Assembly (NCBI RefSeq): GCF_030268885.1
Contig: NZ_BSSA01000040.1
Span: 1-62,841 of the forward strand
DNA from: Kitasatospora phosalacinea
Lineage (GTDB): Bacteria; Actinomycetota; Actinomycetes; Streptomycetales; Streptomycetaceae
Direction: 5' to 3'
DNA: 62,841 bases
Each line of letters opens with the position of its first letter. Position 1 is the stretch's first letter. Made by a program: the position numbers and the translations under genes. The notes below the pieces were generated by a model. It was given only the letters and a program-made list of their open reading frames with translations. It was not told where the DNA came from and did no database searches. This document shows positions 42,715 to 51,115 of this stretch, piece after piece.

Positions 42715-43014
42715 GTGAGCAACAAGCAGGGCAAGCGGTACTCGAAGGAGTTCAAGCGGGATGCCGTCGCGCTGGCCCGGTCCTCCAGCAAGACGGTCAC
42801 CGAGGTGGCCCGGGACCTGTGAGTGAGCGCGGAGGGGCTGCGGAGCTGGGTCAAGCAGGACAAGATCGACCGCGGTGAGGGCGGCCCGGGTGAGCTGACC
42901 AGCGCCGAGCACGAGGAATTGCGTCGCCTGCGCCGACAGAACCTCGAACAGCAGAAGACCATCGAGGTCCTGAAAAAAGCGACGGCCTTCTTCGCGCGGG
43001 AGAGCGACCGGTGA
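42715..43014 (+). pseudogene. IS3 OrfA with an in-frame TGA
   Basis: Frame from GTG 42715: NKQGKRYSKEFKRDAVALA, a HTH continuing to VTEVARDL, then TGA at 42820-42822, then VSAEGLRSWVKQDKIDRGEG and the leucine-zipper-like EELRRLRRQNLEQQKTIEVL to the stop at 43012-43014. The stop replaces a residue between DL and VSAEGLRSW, where relatives have Gly (GGA to TGA is one change). The HTH is thus separated from the zipper, so OrfA and OrfAB cannot be made at normal length. Confidence 0.8.
42973..42979 (+). promoter_or_regulatory. A AAA AAG slippery heptamer for -1 frameshifting
   Basis: AAAAAAG lies in the overlap of orfA (frame of 42715) and orfB, which is exactly in the -1 frame and open from the heptamer onward. 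IS3-family elements use this to make the OrfAB transposase. The same heptamer remains in copy 1 at 1996-2002. Confidence 0.75.
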
Positions 43015-43943
43015 GCGAGATCTACCGGTTCATCGCGGCGGAGAAGGCCACCTGCCCGGTCGCCTTGCTCTGCCGCATCCTCGGAGTTCCTCGCTCCTCC
43101 TTCTACGCCTGGGCCGACGGCGAGGAAGCACGACGCACGCGCCGTCGGGCCGATGATGCACTCGTGCACGAGATCACGGTGGTCCACCTCGCCTCCAGGG
43201 GCGCCTACGGCGTCCCGCGCGTGCATGCCGAGCTGCGGCGGCTGGGGCACGAGGTGAACCGCGAGCGGATCGAGCGGCTGATGCGCGAACACGGCACCGC
43301 CGGGATCACCCGCCGCCGGCGCCGGTCGCTGACCCGCCCGGACAAGCAGGCCCGACCGGCGCCGGATCTGCTCGGCCGGGACTTCACCGCGGACCGGCCC
43401 GGCACCCGCCTGGTCGGCGACATCACGTACCTGCCGACCGAGGAGGGCTGGCTCTACCTGGCCTGCTGGCTGGACCTGGCCACCCGCGAGGTCGTCGGCT
43501 ACGCGATGGCCGACCACCACCGCGCCGACCTCGTCGTCGACGCCTTGCAGATGGCCCACGGACGCGGCCGCCTGGAACCGGACTGCATCGCGCACAGCGA
43601 CCGCGGAAGCGAATACACCTCGGCTCAATTCCGCAGCGAGGCAACCAGGTTGGGCATGAGAGCGAGCACCGGACGCACCGGCTCGTGTTATGACAACGCC
43701 GCAGCCGAAAGCTTCTGGGCGGTCCTCAAAGCCGAGATCGGCACCCGCATCCGGCCCGACCGGGCAACCGCCCGCGGCGAGGTCTTCTCCTTCATCGAGA
43801 CCTTCTACAACCGCCGGCGGCTACGCAAGCACCCCAGTTGGGACTACCTGACCCCGCACGAGACCCGACAACGACACACCCTCGGTTGCGTCCGGGGAAG
43901 TGGTGTACGGGTTCCATCCGTTCCGGGGGTTTCGTCCCTGTGA
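43011..43943 (+). pseudogene. IS3 OrfB transposase (copy 2), C-terminus replaced by IS256 sequence
   Basis: Starts at GTG 43011, overlapping the OrfA stop (GTGA). Integrase core intact: D137 (DITYLPT), D197 (HSDRGSEY), E233 (NAAAESFW), with the IS3 spacing of 35 residues between the last two. After HTL (residue 291) the native ending AA-stop is replaced by 19 residues read from the IS256 end, stopping at 43943. The catalytic core could still be active if OrfA were supplied, but OrfA is broken too. Confidence 0.85.
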
Positions 43944-45315
43944 CGGGTGTCGCCTGAGAACGTAAGACGGCCACCGGCTGATTCTTCGAGAACGACCAAG
44001 CTCTTGAAGGAGTCACAGCACGATGACCGCACCTGACAGTCTGCCCTTTGCCGCCCTGCTGGAGGAGAACCTGGCTTCGGCGAGTCCCGACTTGTTGCGG
44101 GCGATGGTGAAGACGTTCGCGGAGGCGATGATGTCCGCGGACGTGGACCGGGCCTGCGGCGGCGAGTACGGAAGGCCCGGCGAGGACCGCGTCAACTCCC
44201 GCAACGGATACCGCAATCGGGACTGGGACACCCGCACCGGAACCATCGACCTCGCGATCCCCAGGGTCCGCTCGGGTTCGTACTTCCCGAGCTGGCTGCT
44301 GGAGCGCCAGCGCCGGGCCGAACAGGCCCTGATCAGCGTCGTCGCCACCTGCTACCTGCTCGGCGTCTCCACGCGGCGGGTGGAGAAGCTCGCCGAGTCC
44401 CTGGGCGTGACCCAGCTGTCGAAGTCGCAAGTGTCCGACATGGCGAAGCACTTGGACGAGCGGGTCGCGGAGTTCCGCAACCGTCCGCTCGACCAGGGCC
44501 CCTACACGTTCGTCTGGGTCGACGCGCTCACCCAGAAGGTCCGCGAGGGCGGCCGGGTCGTCAACGTCCACTGCCTGGTCGCGGTCGGCGTCAACCACGA
44601 GGGCCAACGCGAGGTCCTCGGCCTGGACGTCGCCACCAGCGAGGACGGCGCCGGCTGGCTGGCCTTCCTCCGGTCGTTGGTCGCCCGCGGCCTGACCGGG
44701 GTCAAGCTGGTGGTCTCCGACGCGCACGCCGGTCTGGTCGACGCGATCGGCGCCACTCTGCCTGGAGCGTCCTGGCAGAGGTGCCGCACGCACTACGCGC
44801 GCAATCTGCTCTCGCAGGTCCCGAAGTCCGCCCAGCCCTGGGTCGCCACCCTGCTGCGGACCGTCTTCGAACAGCCCGACGCGAAGGCCGTGCGCCAGCA
44901 GATGGCCACCGTCATCGCCGCCCTCGACGAGCGATTCCCCAAGGCCGCAGAGCACTTGGAGGCCGCCCGTGAGGACCTGCTCGCCTTCGCCGCCTTCCCC
45001 CGGACGGTCTGGAAGTCGATCTGGTCGAACAACCCGCAGGAACGGCTGAACAAGGAGATCCGCCGTCGCACCGACGTCGTCGGGATCTTCCCCGACCGTT
45101 CCTCGGTCATCCGGCTGATCGGCGCGGTCCTAGCCGAGCAGAGCGACGAATGGGCCGAACAACGCCGCTACATCGGCTCCGAGATCCTCGGCCGCTGCCG
45201 CCTCCACCCGATCGAGGGAGAAACCCCCGACGACAGCATCCCCACAGCCCTGACCGCATAGCCTGAAACCGGATCACCGAGTGGCCGTCGATACACCACT
45301 CCAGCGGACGTGACC
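43884..45315 (+). mobile_element. complete IS256-family element, 1,432 bp
   Basis: Inverted repeats: left GGTTGCGTCCGGGGAAGTGG from 43884, right (reverse strand) GGTCACGTCCGCTGGAGTGG from 45315; matches continue to about 25 bp with six mismatches. Flanked by the ACACCCTC duplication and carrying one intact transposase gene. It looks the most recent of the insertions in the window because nothing in it is visibly damaged. Confidence 0.92.
44023..45261 (+). CDS. IS256-family (mutator-type) transposase
   Basis: 412 residues, full family length. N-terminal DNA-binding part with MVKTFAEAMMSADVDRACGG and NSRNGYRNRDWDTRTGTIDL; then the RNase-H-like core with DDE residues D167 (FVWVDALTQKV), D233 (LVVSDAHAGL) and E340 (WSNNPQERLNKEIRRR), plus the C/D-type motif WQRCRTHYARN between the last two. 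Cuts and pastes via circular intermediates in the family. ATG 44023 lies 140 bp inside the left end. Confidence 0.93.
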   Translation: MTAPDSLPFAALLEENLASASPDLLRAMVKTFAEAMMSADVDRACGGEYGRPGEDRVNSRNGYRNRDWDTRTGTIDLAIPRVRSGSYFPSWLLERQRRAEQALISVVATCYLLGVSTRRVEKLAESLGVTQLSKSQVSDMAKHLDERVAEFRNRPLDQGPYTFVWVDALTQKVREGGRVVNVHCLVAVGVNHEGQREVLGLDVATSEDGAGWLAFLRSLVARGLTGVKLVVSDAHAGLVDAIGATLPGASWQRCRTHYARNLLSQVPKSAQPWVATLLRTVFEQPDAKAVRQQMATVIAALDERFPKAAEHLEAAREDLLAFAAFPRTVWKSIWSNNPQERLNKEIRRRTDVVGIFPDRSSVIRLIGAVLAEQSDEWAEQRRYIGSEILGRCRLHPIEGETPDDSIPTALTA

Positions 45316-45360
45316 ACACCCTCGCCGCGTAGGAACGAGTGTCCAAGATCATGGGGGACT

Positions 45361-45723
45361 TCAGAGCGTCTCTCCACCCCCTTTCCGATCTGCCGCACGC
45401 TTTTGCGTCTCTTCGAGCGAGGCCTGCCACCGCCTGCCGACTTCCGCAGGCCTCTGATGGCCGCACTCGATGAGGTTGCCCGCCCTGTCGACGACTTCCG
45501 CGTAGCAGTCACCGGCCTCGATCCAGACGGCGACGTTTTCGATCCCCGCCGACCGGTCATCGTCATCCACCCAGAAGGTTATGGAGAAGGCCAGCTCATC
45601 GCCGTTGTAGTCGGATCGAACCCGGAACGTCTCGTCCGGCCTGAGCCATCGATCCTCACCCAGTGGCTCAAGCCACATGACGAGCCAACCCTTGGAATCG
45701 TTGCGGACATCCATGACAGCCAT
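45361..45723 (-). CDS. small hypothetical protein with its stop codon in the IS3 end
   Basis: 120 residues, acidic, MAVMDVRNDSKGWLVMWLEP, then ETFRVRSDYNGDELAFSITFWVDDDD, VAVWIEAGDCYAEVVDRAGNLIECGH. Its stop codon (45361-45363 on the plus strand TCA) is exactly the last three bases of the IS3 inverted repeat, so the insertion may have trimmed the original C-terminus. ATG at 45721-45723 shares CATG with the start assigned to the divergent Nudix remnant. No family recognised. Confidence 0.6.
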   Translation of the reverse strand: MAVMDVRNDSKGWLVMWLEPLGEDRWLRPDETFRVRSDYNGDELAFSITFWVDDDDRSAGIENVAVWIEAGDCYAEVVDRAGNLIECGHQRPAEVGRRWQASLEETQKRAADRKGGGETL

Positions 45724-46177
45724 GTCCGCAACCCTAGCCGCGCCGACGATTCAGCCCGCTTCGCCGGCCCGACCTCGGCAGCCCGGGGCGCGCACCCGTC
45801 TCTGCGCTTTGGTGAAGCCGAATGTGACTCGCGAGTTCCTGCGACTGCCCGCCCAGAAATCGGCGAACCCGCTCGTTTCGCCGGGCGGCCATGTCGAGGA
45901 CGGCGAGAGCGCCGAGACGGCGGCGCTGCGGGAGGAGACGATGCTCGAGGCCCGGATCGATCGGTTGGCGTGGACCGGCCGACACAACGGCCGACCGGCC
46001 TGGTACCACCTCGTGAAGGACGTCGAGGGCAGCGCCGTCCTCTCCGGTGACGAAGCCGAGGCGCACGGCCCGGAGGACAGTTACGAACTCAGGTGGGTGA
46101 CGGCCGACGTGTTCGACGGGCTGAACCTGCATCCCGCCGACGTCCGAGAGCCACTCGCCAGGCTGCTTCGCGGTTGA
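45722..46177 (+). CDS. degenerate Nudix-type protein
   Basis: About 151 residues. LVSPGGHVEDGESAETAALR begins a Nudix box, but the next residues are EETML, so the conserved RE-U-x segment is shortened by three residues and the final Gly is Met. Downstream WYHLVKDVEG and YELRWVTADVF fit the fold. The N-terminus is doubtful (ATG 45713, 45722 or later). The altered box suggests it is inactive or diverged. Divergent overlap with the small gene at 45723. Confidence 0.55.
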   Translation: MSATLAAPTIQPASPARPRQPGARTRLCALVKPNVTREFLRLPAQKSANPLVSPGGHVEDGESAETAALREETMLEARIDRLAWTGRHNGRPAWYHLVKDVEGSAVLSGDEAEAHGPEDSYELRWVTADVFDGLNLHPADVREPLARLLRG

Positions 46178-46329
46178 TCAGTCGCTGCGAGGTTCCGGAG
46201 AGCCGTGGTTCCCGCCTGTTCGGTGGGGACCTGGAGGAGCGGTCCGGCGCCGTGACGGTCGAGTTCCGGGAGCCGAGTGCGTCCGGCCGTGCGGATGCCT
46301 GCACGGATCGGCCTGTGCCGAGCCGGCGA

Positions 46330-46872
46330 CTACGCCGAAGGGCCGCAGGCCGGCAGGTCGCTCGCGGCGAGAAGCGCACGGACGGGTCCGAGCACGCGTC
46401 CGGTGTCTCCGGTGAGCTGATCGACGACGATGCTGCAACCGGCCCAACTCGCGCCGCACTCTTCGACCATGCTCCTGACGGCGGCAGCCTGGTTCCCGGT
46501 CTCGATCCAGTCGTCGACCAGGACGACCCTGTCGCCCGGTCCCAGGGAGGACCGCTGAAGCCGCAGGGTGTGGCGAAGGCCCCGGTAGTCCGGGTCGGTC
46601 CGGCGCGTGACCTTGTCCCCCGGGAACAGGCCGCCGCTCTTCCGCACCGGGACGAACCCGACACCGAGCTCGACGGCCGCGGCGGCGCCCAGCAGGAAAC
46701 CCCGGGACTCGATCCCGCACACCGCAGTGACCTTCTCGTCCCGGAAGGGAGCGACGAGTCCGCGGACCACGGCCGCCAGCGCCTCGGGGTCGCGGAAGAC
46801 GGCCCAGACGTCCGCGTGGCCGTCGATCCACCGGAAGCGTTCGAGTGCGAGAGCGCGGACGGTTGCGACCAT
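46330..46872 (-). CDS. phosphoribosyltransferase-family protein
   Basis: 180 residues. The PRPP-binding motif is VVLVDDWIETGNQAAAVRSM (the two acidic residues DD and the E/T-G loop); upstream, GIESRGFLLGAAAAVELGVGFVPVRKSGG is the adenine-PRT-like hood and FPGDKVTRRTD the flexible loop. It most resembles adenine or xanthine-type PRTs, here with small changes (WIETG for ATGG). The substrate purine is not certain. Start MVATVRALALERFRW at 46870-46872. Alone in an accessory patch. Confidence 0.75.
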   Translation of the reverse strand: MVATVRALALERFRWIDGHADVWAVFRDPEALAAVVRGLVAPFRDEKVTAVCGIESRGFLLGAAAAVELGVGFVPVRKSGGLFPGDKVTRRTDPDYRGLRHTLRLQRSSLGPGDRVVLVDDWIETGNQAAAVRSMVEECGASWAGCSIVVDQLTGDTGRVLGPVRALLAASDLPACGPSA

Positions 46873-47289
46873 GAACGGGAGTGTGCAGGCCGGTGCGGTG
46901 GAGGGCAAACCATTTGTCGCCCCGAGCGTCTAGGCACGGCCACGGGCGGTCGAGGAGGGCCAGGACCTCGTCGCAGGCGTCGTCGGGGCGGGCGCCGACG
47001 TGATGGATCGACGGGCTCGGCTCCCTGGAACTCGACCGCCACGGTGCCGAGTTGTCCTTCCGGGCCCCACCGAGCGCGAGGAGCGGGAGGGCGTCGCCGC
47101 CGGTGATTCGTTCGGCGGCTGGAGCGAGGCCTTCACGGCCCCCGCCACCGGGGCGGCCGCCTGACCTTCGACGGCAACATCATCGGGACCGGCACCGACT
47201 TCCACCGCCTCGCCACCACCCGAGCCCGGCAGGAGCAGGCATGGTGCCCCGCGCTAGGTTGATCGCCACGGGTCGAGCTGAGGACAGGC
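46873..47289. other. about 417 bp without a supportable gene
   Basis: Only fragments are seen, for example LTFDGNIIGTGTDFHRLATT on the plus strand (about 47160-47220), which has no start or upstream family match. Probably decayed accessory genes. GAGGAC lies just before the next start. Confidence 0.5.
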
Positions 47290-47970
47290 ATGGAGAACTG
47301 GGACTTTCGCGAGTGGCAGGCAGCGCTCAGCGCCCTTGACGGCCGTGGGGCGGCGCTGGTGGGTCTGGCAGCTGCAACACGGATCTCCGGGTGTCTTGGC
47401 GATGAACGCTTCCGCCGACACGGCGACTCGGGATCCGCGATCGTCACCGAGCTGCTCCGGAAGTGCTGGACCGACGCCGCCAACGACGAAGGGGCGTCCC
47501 CGGCTGAGCTCCAAGAGCTGGTTGATCGATTGGCTGACTGGTCCCGCGAATACACGGATCTGTCGCTGGCCGAATTGTTCCGTTCCTACGGGACACCGGT
47601 CGGCGACGGCGAGGACGAGGACGCTGTTGACCTGGACGACTTCATGGAGCAGGCGGTGCCCGAAGGCGCCGTGATGGCGCATCTCGACGCCCTGAACGCA
47701 GTCTCGGAGGCTGTTGTCGCCTGCGCCCGTGGCCCCTGGGACGGCGCCCTGCGCTGTCTGCAGACAGCCGCGGTGGCTGCGGGACAAGGTGATCCGCGGC
47801 TTCCCGGCCCAGGTGTCGAGTTGCAGCGGCAACGCGAGGATCTTGAGCTCGTCCGGGCCTCCAGCACCAACGGGTGGGGCCCTGCAGCGGCTGAGCTACG
47901 GGCCCGTGCCGAAGCGGATGCGCGCGGATGGCAGCAGGCCACCGAACGACTCGACCTTCTGCACGACTGA
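47290..47970 (+). CDS. hypothetical protein, acidic, all-helical
   Basis: 226 residues, no signal peptide. WDFREWQAALSALDGRGAALVGLAAATRISGCL, SAIVTELLRKCWTDAAND and LADWSREYTDLSLAELFRSYG suggest a helical bundle like those of immunity-protein or DUF416-type families, but I cannot place it. The N-terminal segment and ATG 47290 look real (AGGACAGGC before it). Lies in the accessory patch behind the IS elements. Confidence 0.6.
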   Translation: MENWDFREWQAALSALDGRGAALVGLAAATRISGCLGDERFRRHGDSGSAIVTELLRKCWTDAANDEGASPAELQELVDRLADWSREYTDLSLAELFRSYGTPVGDGEDEDAVDLDDFMEQAVPEGAVMAHLDALNAVSEAVVACARGPWDGALRCLQTAAVAAGQGDPRLPGPGVELQRQREDLELVRASSTNGWGPAAAELRARAEADARGWQQATERLDLLHD

Positions 47971-48113
47971 TCGAGGACGCCGGACCCCCACTCGCGCCGG
48001 GCAGGCGGCGACACGACCACGACGTCGGCCGCTCTCGCTTCTCGCCGACATCGAGAGCACCGGGATCACCTCAGCGTTCTCAACACCCGCCGACATGCGC
48101 TCTCACATTTCAC

Positions 48114-48563
48114 CTAGGTAGCCAGGCCCAGGGCGGGCCCCGCCTCCCGGGCCTCCTCCAGCCCTCGGTACGGGTCGGTCAGGCACGCGTACAGCAGGTA
48201 CGTGCCCAGTAGCAGGAAGAACGCGGCCGCCGCCCAGCCCAGCACCCCGGGGAGCCGTCCCGACTCCGGGCGGGCGCGGAAGCCCGCTGCCAGCAGCACC
48301 GATCCCGCCGGGAACAGCAGGAACAGTCCGAACGGGGCCCCGAGCACTCCGGCCCCCGCCAGCAGCCAGCCCACCGTCCAGCAGCGGTCCGCGAACCCCT
48401 CCTCGGTGCGGGCCCGCCACGGCAGCAGGAGCAGCAGCGACGGCGCCGCCAGCAGGACGGGGAGCAGCACCTCGCCGTCCTCCGCGACCGGCCACAGCAG
48501 CCACACCACCGCGCACGGCACCGCCGCCGCGGCCAGCATCCGCGCGTCGCCTCTGTGCACCAT
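48114..48563 (-). CDS. four-helix membrane protein of unknown function
   Basis: 149 residues: hydrophobic helices LAAAAVPCAVVWLLWPVA, LLPVLLAAPSLLLLLPW, WTVGWLLAGAGVLGAPFGLFLLFPAGSVLLA and VLGWAAAAFFLLLGTYLLYACL. ATG at 48561-48563 has GGGGG five bases upstream; an ATG five codons earlier (48576-48578) is possible. A perfect palindrome TTGAACGCGTTCAA sits 16 bp upstream of the chosen start (48579-48592), probably its operator. No family recognised. Confidence 0.65.
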   Translation of the reverse strand: MVHRGDARMLAAAAVPCAVVWLLWPVAEDGEVLLPVLLAAPSLLLLLPWRARTEEGFADRCWTVGWLLAGAGVLGAPFGLFLLFPAGSVLLAAGFRARPESGRLPGVLGWAAAAFFLLLGTYLLYACLTDPYRGLEEAREAGPALGLAT

Positions 48564-48578
48564 CGCGCCCCCAGCCAT

Positions 48579-48592
48579 TTGAACGCGTTCAA
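48579..48592. promoter_or_regulatory. perfect 14-bp palindrome TTGAACGCGTTCAA
   Basis: Centred on ACGCGT, directly in front of the leftward membrane protein gene, followed by AATATT. TTGAAC-GTTCAA dyads are typical TetR-type operators. No regulator gene is adjacent, so control may be from elsewhere. Confidence 0.55.
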
Positions 48593-48753
48593 TATTGCCT
48601 GAGGGAGGCCCTGGCAGGGAGTGGCGCGGGTGGGTCGCCAACGGACCGATTGCGTAGGGGGCCTGAACGCGCGCCAGCAGTCGGCGGCGGGCGCGGCGGC
48701 GTGAGGGTGCGGTGATGCGGCGCGGCCGGGGGAGGGGCGGGGGTGGCGGGGCG

Positions 48754-49548
48754 TCAGTGGTCGGCGACGTGCAGGTGCGGGGCGCTGTCCGCCGGCCGGT
48801 GCCAGGAGGTGCGGAGCCCGCAGACGGCCAGGGCGGTGCCGACCGCGTGGTGCATGGCCTCCCGGACGGCCGTCGCCACGAGCGGCGTGCCGGGAAGGTG
48901 CGGGGAGGGCTGCCAGGTGACGTCGACCACCGCGGTCGCCTGCCCGTCCGCAGCCTCCGCGGCGTCCGCCGTGTCCGCCGCGGGCCCGCAGGGCGCGTAC
49001 GCGACACCGGCCGTGCGGGGGCCCCGGGCGAGCGGGAGGCCCGCGAGGGCGGCGCCGCGGCGGACGGCGGCGCCGACGGAGGGATCGGCTTCGGCCCCGG
49101 CCGCGGCTGTCGCGCCCCCGGCCGGGGAGCCGCCCGCCGCGGCCCTCGCGGGGGCGTCGTGGTCGCCGGGCCCGACCAGGGTCGGACCGTCCGCGGTGGC
49201 GCGGGTGGCGTGCAGTCCGAGGGCGGGCAGCAGTTCGGCCAGTGCGGTCTCCATGCTGTCCGCGACCACCTGCCGCGTCCGCGGCCACGGGCTGCGGGCG
49301 TCGGACGCCGCGGCCGCGCCCTCCAGCCGGGGGGAGCAGATCCACCGCAGGGTCACCGGCCAGCGGTCGGCGTCGAAACCGCCGGAGTCCCCGGCGCCTT
49401 CGGTGGCGAGCAGGTGGACGCCGGGACCGTGGCCGCCGTGCGCGACGGGCAGGCCGACGAGCAGCAGCGCCTCGACGACCCGGTCGGCCAGCAGCGGATC
49501 GACCCGCCCCTCCCGCGCGCCGGTAGCCGCCACCCCGTGGACTCCCAT
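48754..49548 (-). CDS. hypothetical protein
   Basis: 264 residues, His/Ala-rich, no membrane segments. VVEALLLVGLPVAHGGHGPGVHLLATEG and TLRWICSPRLEG near the N-terminus, AVVDVTWQPSPHLPG and VREAMHHAVGTALAVCGLRTSWHRPADSAPHLHV near the C-terminus. No family recognised. The central 70 residues are low-complexity Ala/Gly. ATG at 49546-49548; a perfect hairpin lies 12-42 bp upstream and more likely ends the gene behind it. Confidence 0.5.
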   Translation of the reverse strand: MGVHGVAATGAREGRVDPLLADRVVEALLLVGLPVAHGGHGPGVHLLATEGAGDSGGFDADRWPVTLRWICSPRLEGAAAASDARSPWPRTRQVVADSMETALAELLPALGLHATRATADGPTLVGPGDHDAPARAAAGGSPAGGATAAAGAEADPSVGAAVRRGAALAGLPLARGPRTAGVAYAPCGPAADTADAAEAADGQATAVVDVTWQPSPHLPGTPLVATAVREAMHHAVGTALAVCGLRTSWHRPADSAPHLHVADH

Positions 49549-49559
49549 CCTGACACCCC

Positions 49560-49590
49560 TCTCACGCGCGGGGCGCCCCCGCGCGTGAGA
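49560..49590 (-). terminator. perfect 14-bp hairpin, TCTCACGCGCGGGG stem
   Basis: Arms 49560-49573 and 49577-49590 with a 3-nt CGC loop, 80 bp downstream of the leftward membrane protein gene that stops at 49671. It could also sit in the leader of the next gene (start 49548). Confidence 0.6.
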
Positions 49591-49670
49591 CTATCCATGA
49601 ACACGTAAAGTCCGTCAACAGCCCGGCGGCGCCCCGGTCCTGAACGTCCGTCAACCGGCTGCCGGGACGG

Positions 49671-50099
49671 TCAGGCGACCGGCTCGCCCCCGGCCTGCGG
49701 AGCCGGGGCCGGAGCCTGCGCCGGGGCCGGGGCCTGCGCCGGGTACTGCTGGAACGGCGCCTGCCCCGGGTACGGGCCCTGGGCCTGCGGGGGGACCGGC
49801 ACGGCCGTCTTGTTGCGGTTCGCCAGCGACCGCACGAAGTTGACGATCAGCACGATCGGAACGATGAACGCCTTGAAGAAGATGATGTAGGTGCCGCCCT
49901 CGAAGAAGAAGCCGAGGTAGATGCCGTAGCCGAAGAAGGCGACACCGGCGATCACGTTGAAGATCCGCCAGCCGGCGCTGAGCCCGGAGGCCGGGACGAG
50001 GCCGATGCAGACCGTCGCCAGGCCGCTGATCAGCAGCAGGACGACGTACCAGGAGAAGGTCGGGTCGAGACTGAAGTCGATGTTCACGGAGCCCCCCAT
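49671..50099 (-). CDS. membrane protein with three to four helices and a Pro/Gln tail
   Basis: 142 residues: FSWYVVLLLISGLATVCIGLVP, WRIFNVIAGVAFFGYGIYLGFFF, TYIIFFKAFIVPIVLIVNFVRS, then a cytoplasmic tail with repeats of PAQAPAPAQ. Start MGGSVNIDFSLDPTFSWY at 50097-50099. Family seen across Streptomyces as hypothetical membrane proteins; no function I can name. AT-rich DNA (TATAAATAG near 50113-50121) precedes it. Confidence 0.7.
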   Translation of the reverse strand: MGGSVNIDFSLDPTFSWYVVLLLISGLATVCIGLVPASGLSAGWRIFNVIAGVAFFGYGIYLGFFFEGGTYIIFFKAFIVPIVLIVNFVRSLANRNKTAVPVPPQAQGPYPGQAPFQQYPAQAPAPAQAPAPAPQAGGEPVA

Positions 50100-50226
50100 T
50101 GGGCATAAGGTGTGTATAAATAGCCAGTTGGCTGGCGTACCGTACCGGAACACCGGACCTCGTGCCACTCCGTTTCACCGCCGCCACCACCGCCACGCTC
50201 CCGCGGCGTCCTGGTAGCGTCCCGCC

Positions 50227-51030
50227 GTGCCCCCTTCCCCCGCCCCGCTGTACGCGGCAGCCGACGTCCACGGCCACCGCGCGGAGTTCCTGGGCGCGCT
50301 GCGCGGCGCCGGACTCGCCGACGCGGACGGGCACTGGTCCGGCGGACGGGCCCGGCTGTGGCTGCTCGGCGACTACGTGGACCGCGGACCGGACGGCATC
50401 GGCGTCATCGAGGACATCCGCCGCCTCGCCGCCCAGGCCCGCGACGAGGGCGGTGAAGTGGGCGCCCTGCTGGGCAACCACGAGGTGCAACTGCTCGCCG
50501 CCCATCGCTTCGGGACCACCCCCGTCCCCGGCTGGGACCAACCCGGCGGCTTCCACGGCGGCTGGTCCCGCTTCGGCGGCCGGGAGACCGACCTGCGGCG
50601 GTTGACCCCCTCCCACCTGCAGTGGCTCTCCGCGCTCCCCGCCGCGGCCCTGGTCGACGGCCACCTCCTGGTGCACGCCGACACCACCCAGTACCTCGAA
50701 CTCGGGACGAGCGTCGCCGCCGTCAACGCCGCCGCCGCCCGTACCCTCGCCGCCGAACACCCCGGAGCCTGGCTGGAGCTCAGCCGACGGATGAGCTCCC
50801 GCGGTGCGTTCCGGAACGCCCGGGAGGGCGACCCCCACGACCCCGTCGCCCTCGTCCTGGACACCCTGGGCGGCACCCGCCTCGTCCACGGCCACAGCAC
50901 GCTCACCAGGCACTTCGGCATCCCTCCGCAGGAAGTCGAGGAACCGCTGCGCTACGCCGACGGCCGGGTCGTCGCCATCGACGGCGGCGTGTACGAGGGC
51001 GGCCGGATCCTGCTGGCCCGCCTGTGCTGA
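50227..51030 (+). CDS. metallophosphoesterase (calcineurin-like)
   Basis: 267 residues. The five phosphoesterase motifs are visible: DVHGH (AAADVHGHRAEF), GDYVDRGPDG, GNHEVQLL, HADTT and GHST (LVHGHSTLTRHFG). This matches the PrpA/ApaH-like bis-metal phosphatases acting on phosphoproteins or dinucleoside polyphosphates. GTG 50227 starts the domain at residue 12. Convergent with the large DUF4132 gene, 85 bp apart. Confidence 0.9.
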   Translation: MPPSPAPLYAAADVHGHRAEFLGALRGAGLADADGHWSGGRARLWLLGDYVDRGPDGIGVIEDIRRLAAQARDEGGEVGALLGNHEVQLLAAHRFGTTPVPGWDQPGGFHGGWSRFGGRETDLRRLTPSHLQWLSALPAAALVDGHLLVHADTTQYLELGTSVAAVNAAAARTLAAEHPGAWLELSRRMSSRGAFRNAREGDPHDPVALVLDTLGGTRLVHGHSTLTRHFGIPPQEVEEPLRYADGRVVAIDGGVYEGGRILLARLC

Positions 51031-51115
51031 CCTGCGCCGCCCCCGCCGCCTCCACCGCCCCGCGGCCTGCACCGCCCACCCCGCCGCCTGCGCCGACCGC
51101 CCTCGTCGCCCCCCG

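Larger units (their letters stand above)
43876..45323. repeat. 8-bp target-site duplication ACACCCTC flanking the IS256 element
   Basis: ACACCCTC occurs at 43876-43883 and again at 45316-45323, immediately outside the inverted repeats. Eight base pairs is the usual IS256 duplication size. Removing one copy with the element restores the OrfB ending seen in copy 1 (cacaccctcgccgcgtag). Confidence 0.9.
42648..45363 (+). mobile_element. IS3-family element, copy 2, interrupted by an IS256 element
   Basis: Left inverted repeat TGAAGCTTCCCCGTGGACCT at 42648; right end, read on the reverse strand, TGAAGTCCCCCATGATCTTG, ending at 45363. Removing the inner element and one 8-bp duplication leaves about 1,276 bp, a normal size. 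OrfA carries an internal stop and OrfB is cut near its end by the IS256 insertion. No convincing 3-4 bp target duplication of the IS3 itself: flanks CAG and GAG differ. Confidence 0.88.

Noticed and set aside
42645..45366. 3-bp target duplication of IS3 copy 2
   Set aside because: Flanks CAG and GAG differ, so no duplication can be claimed.
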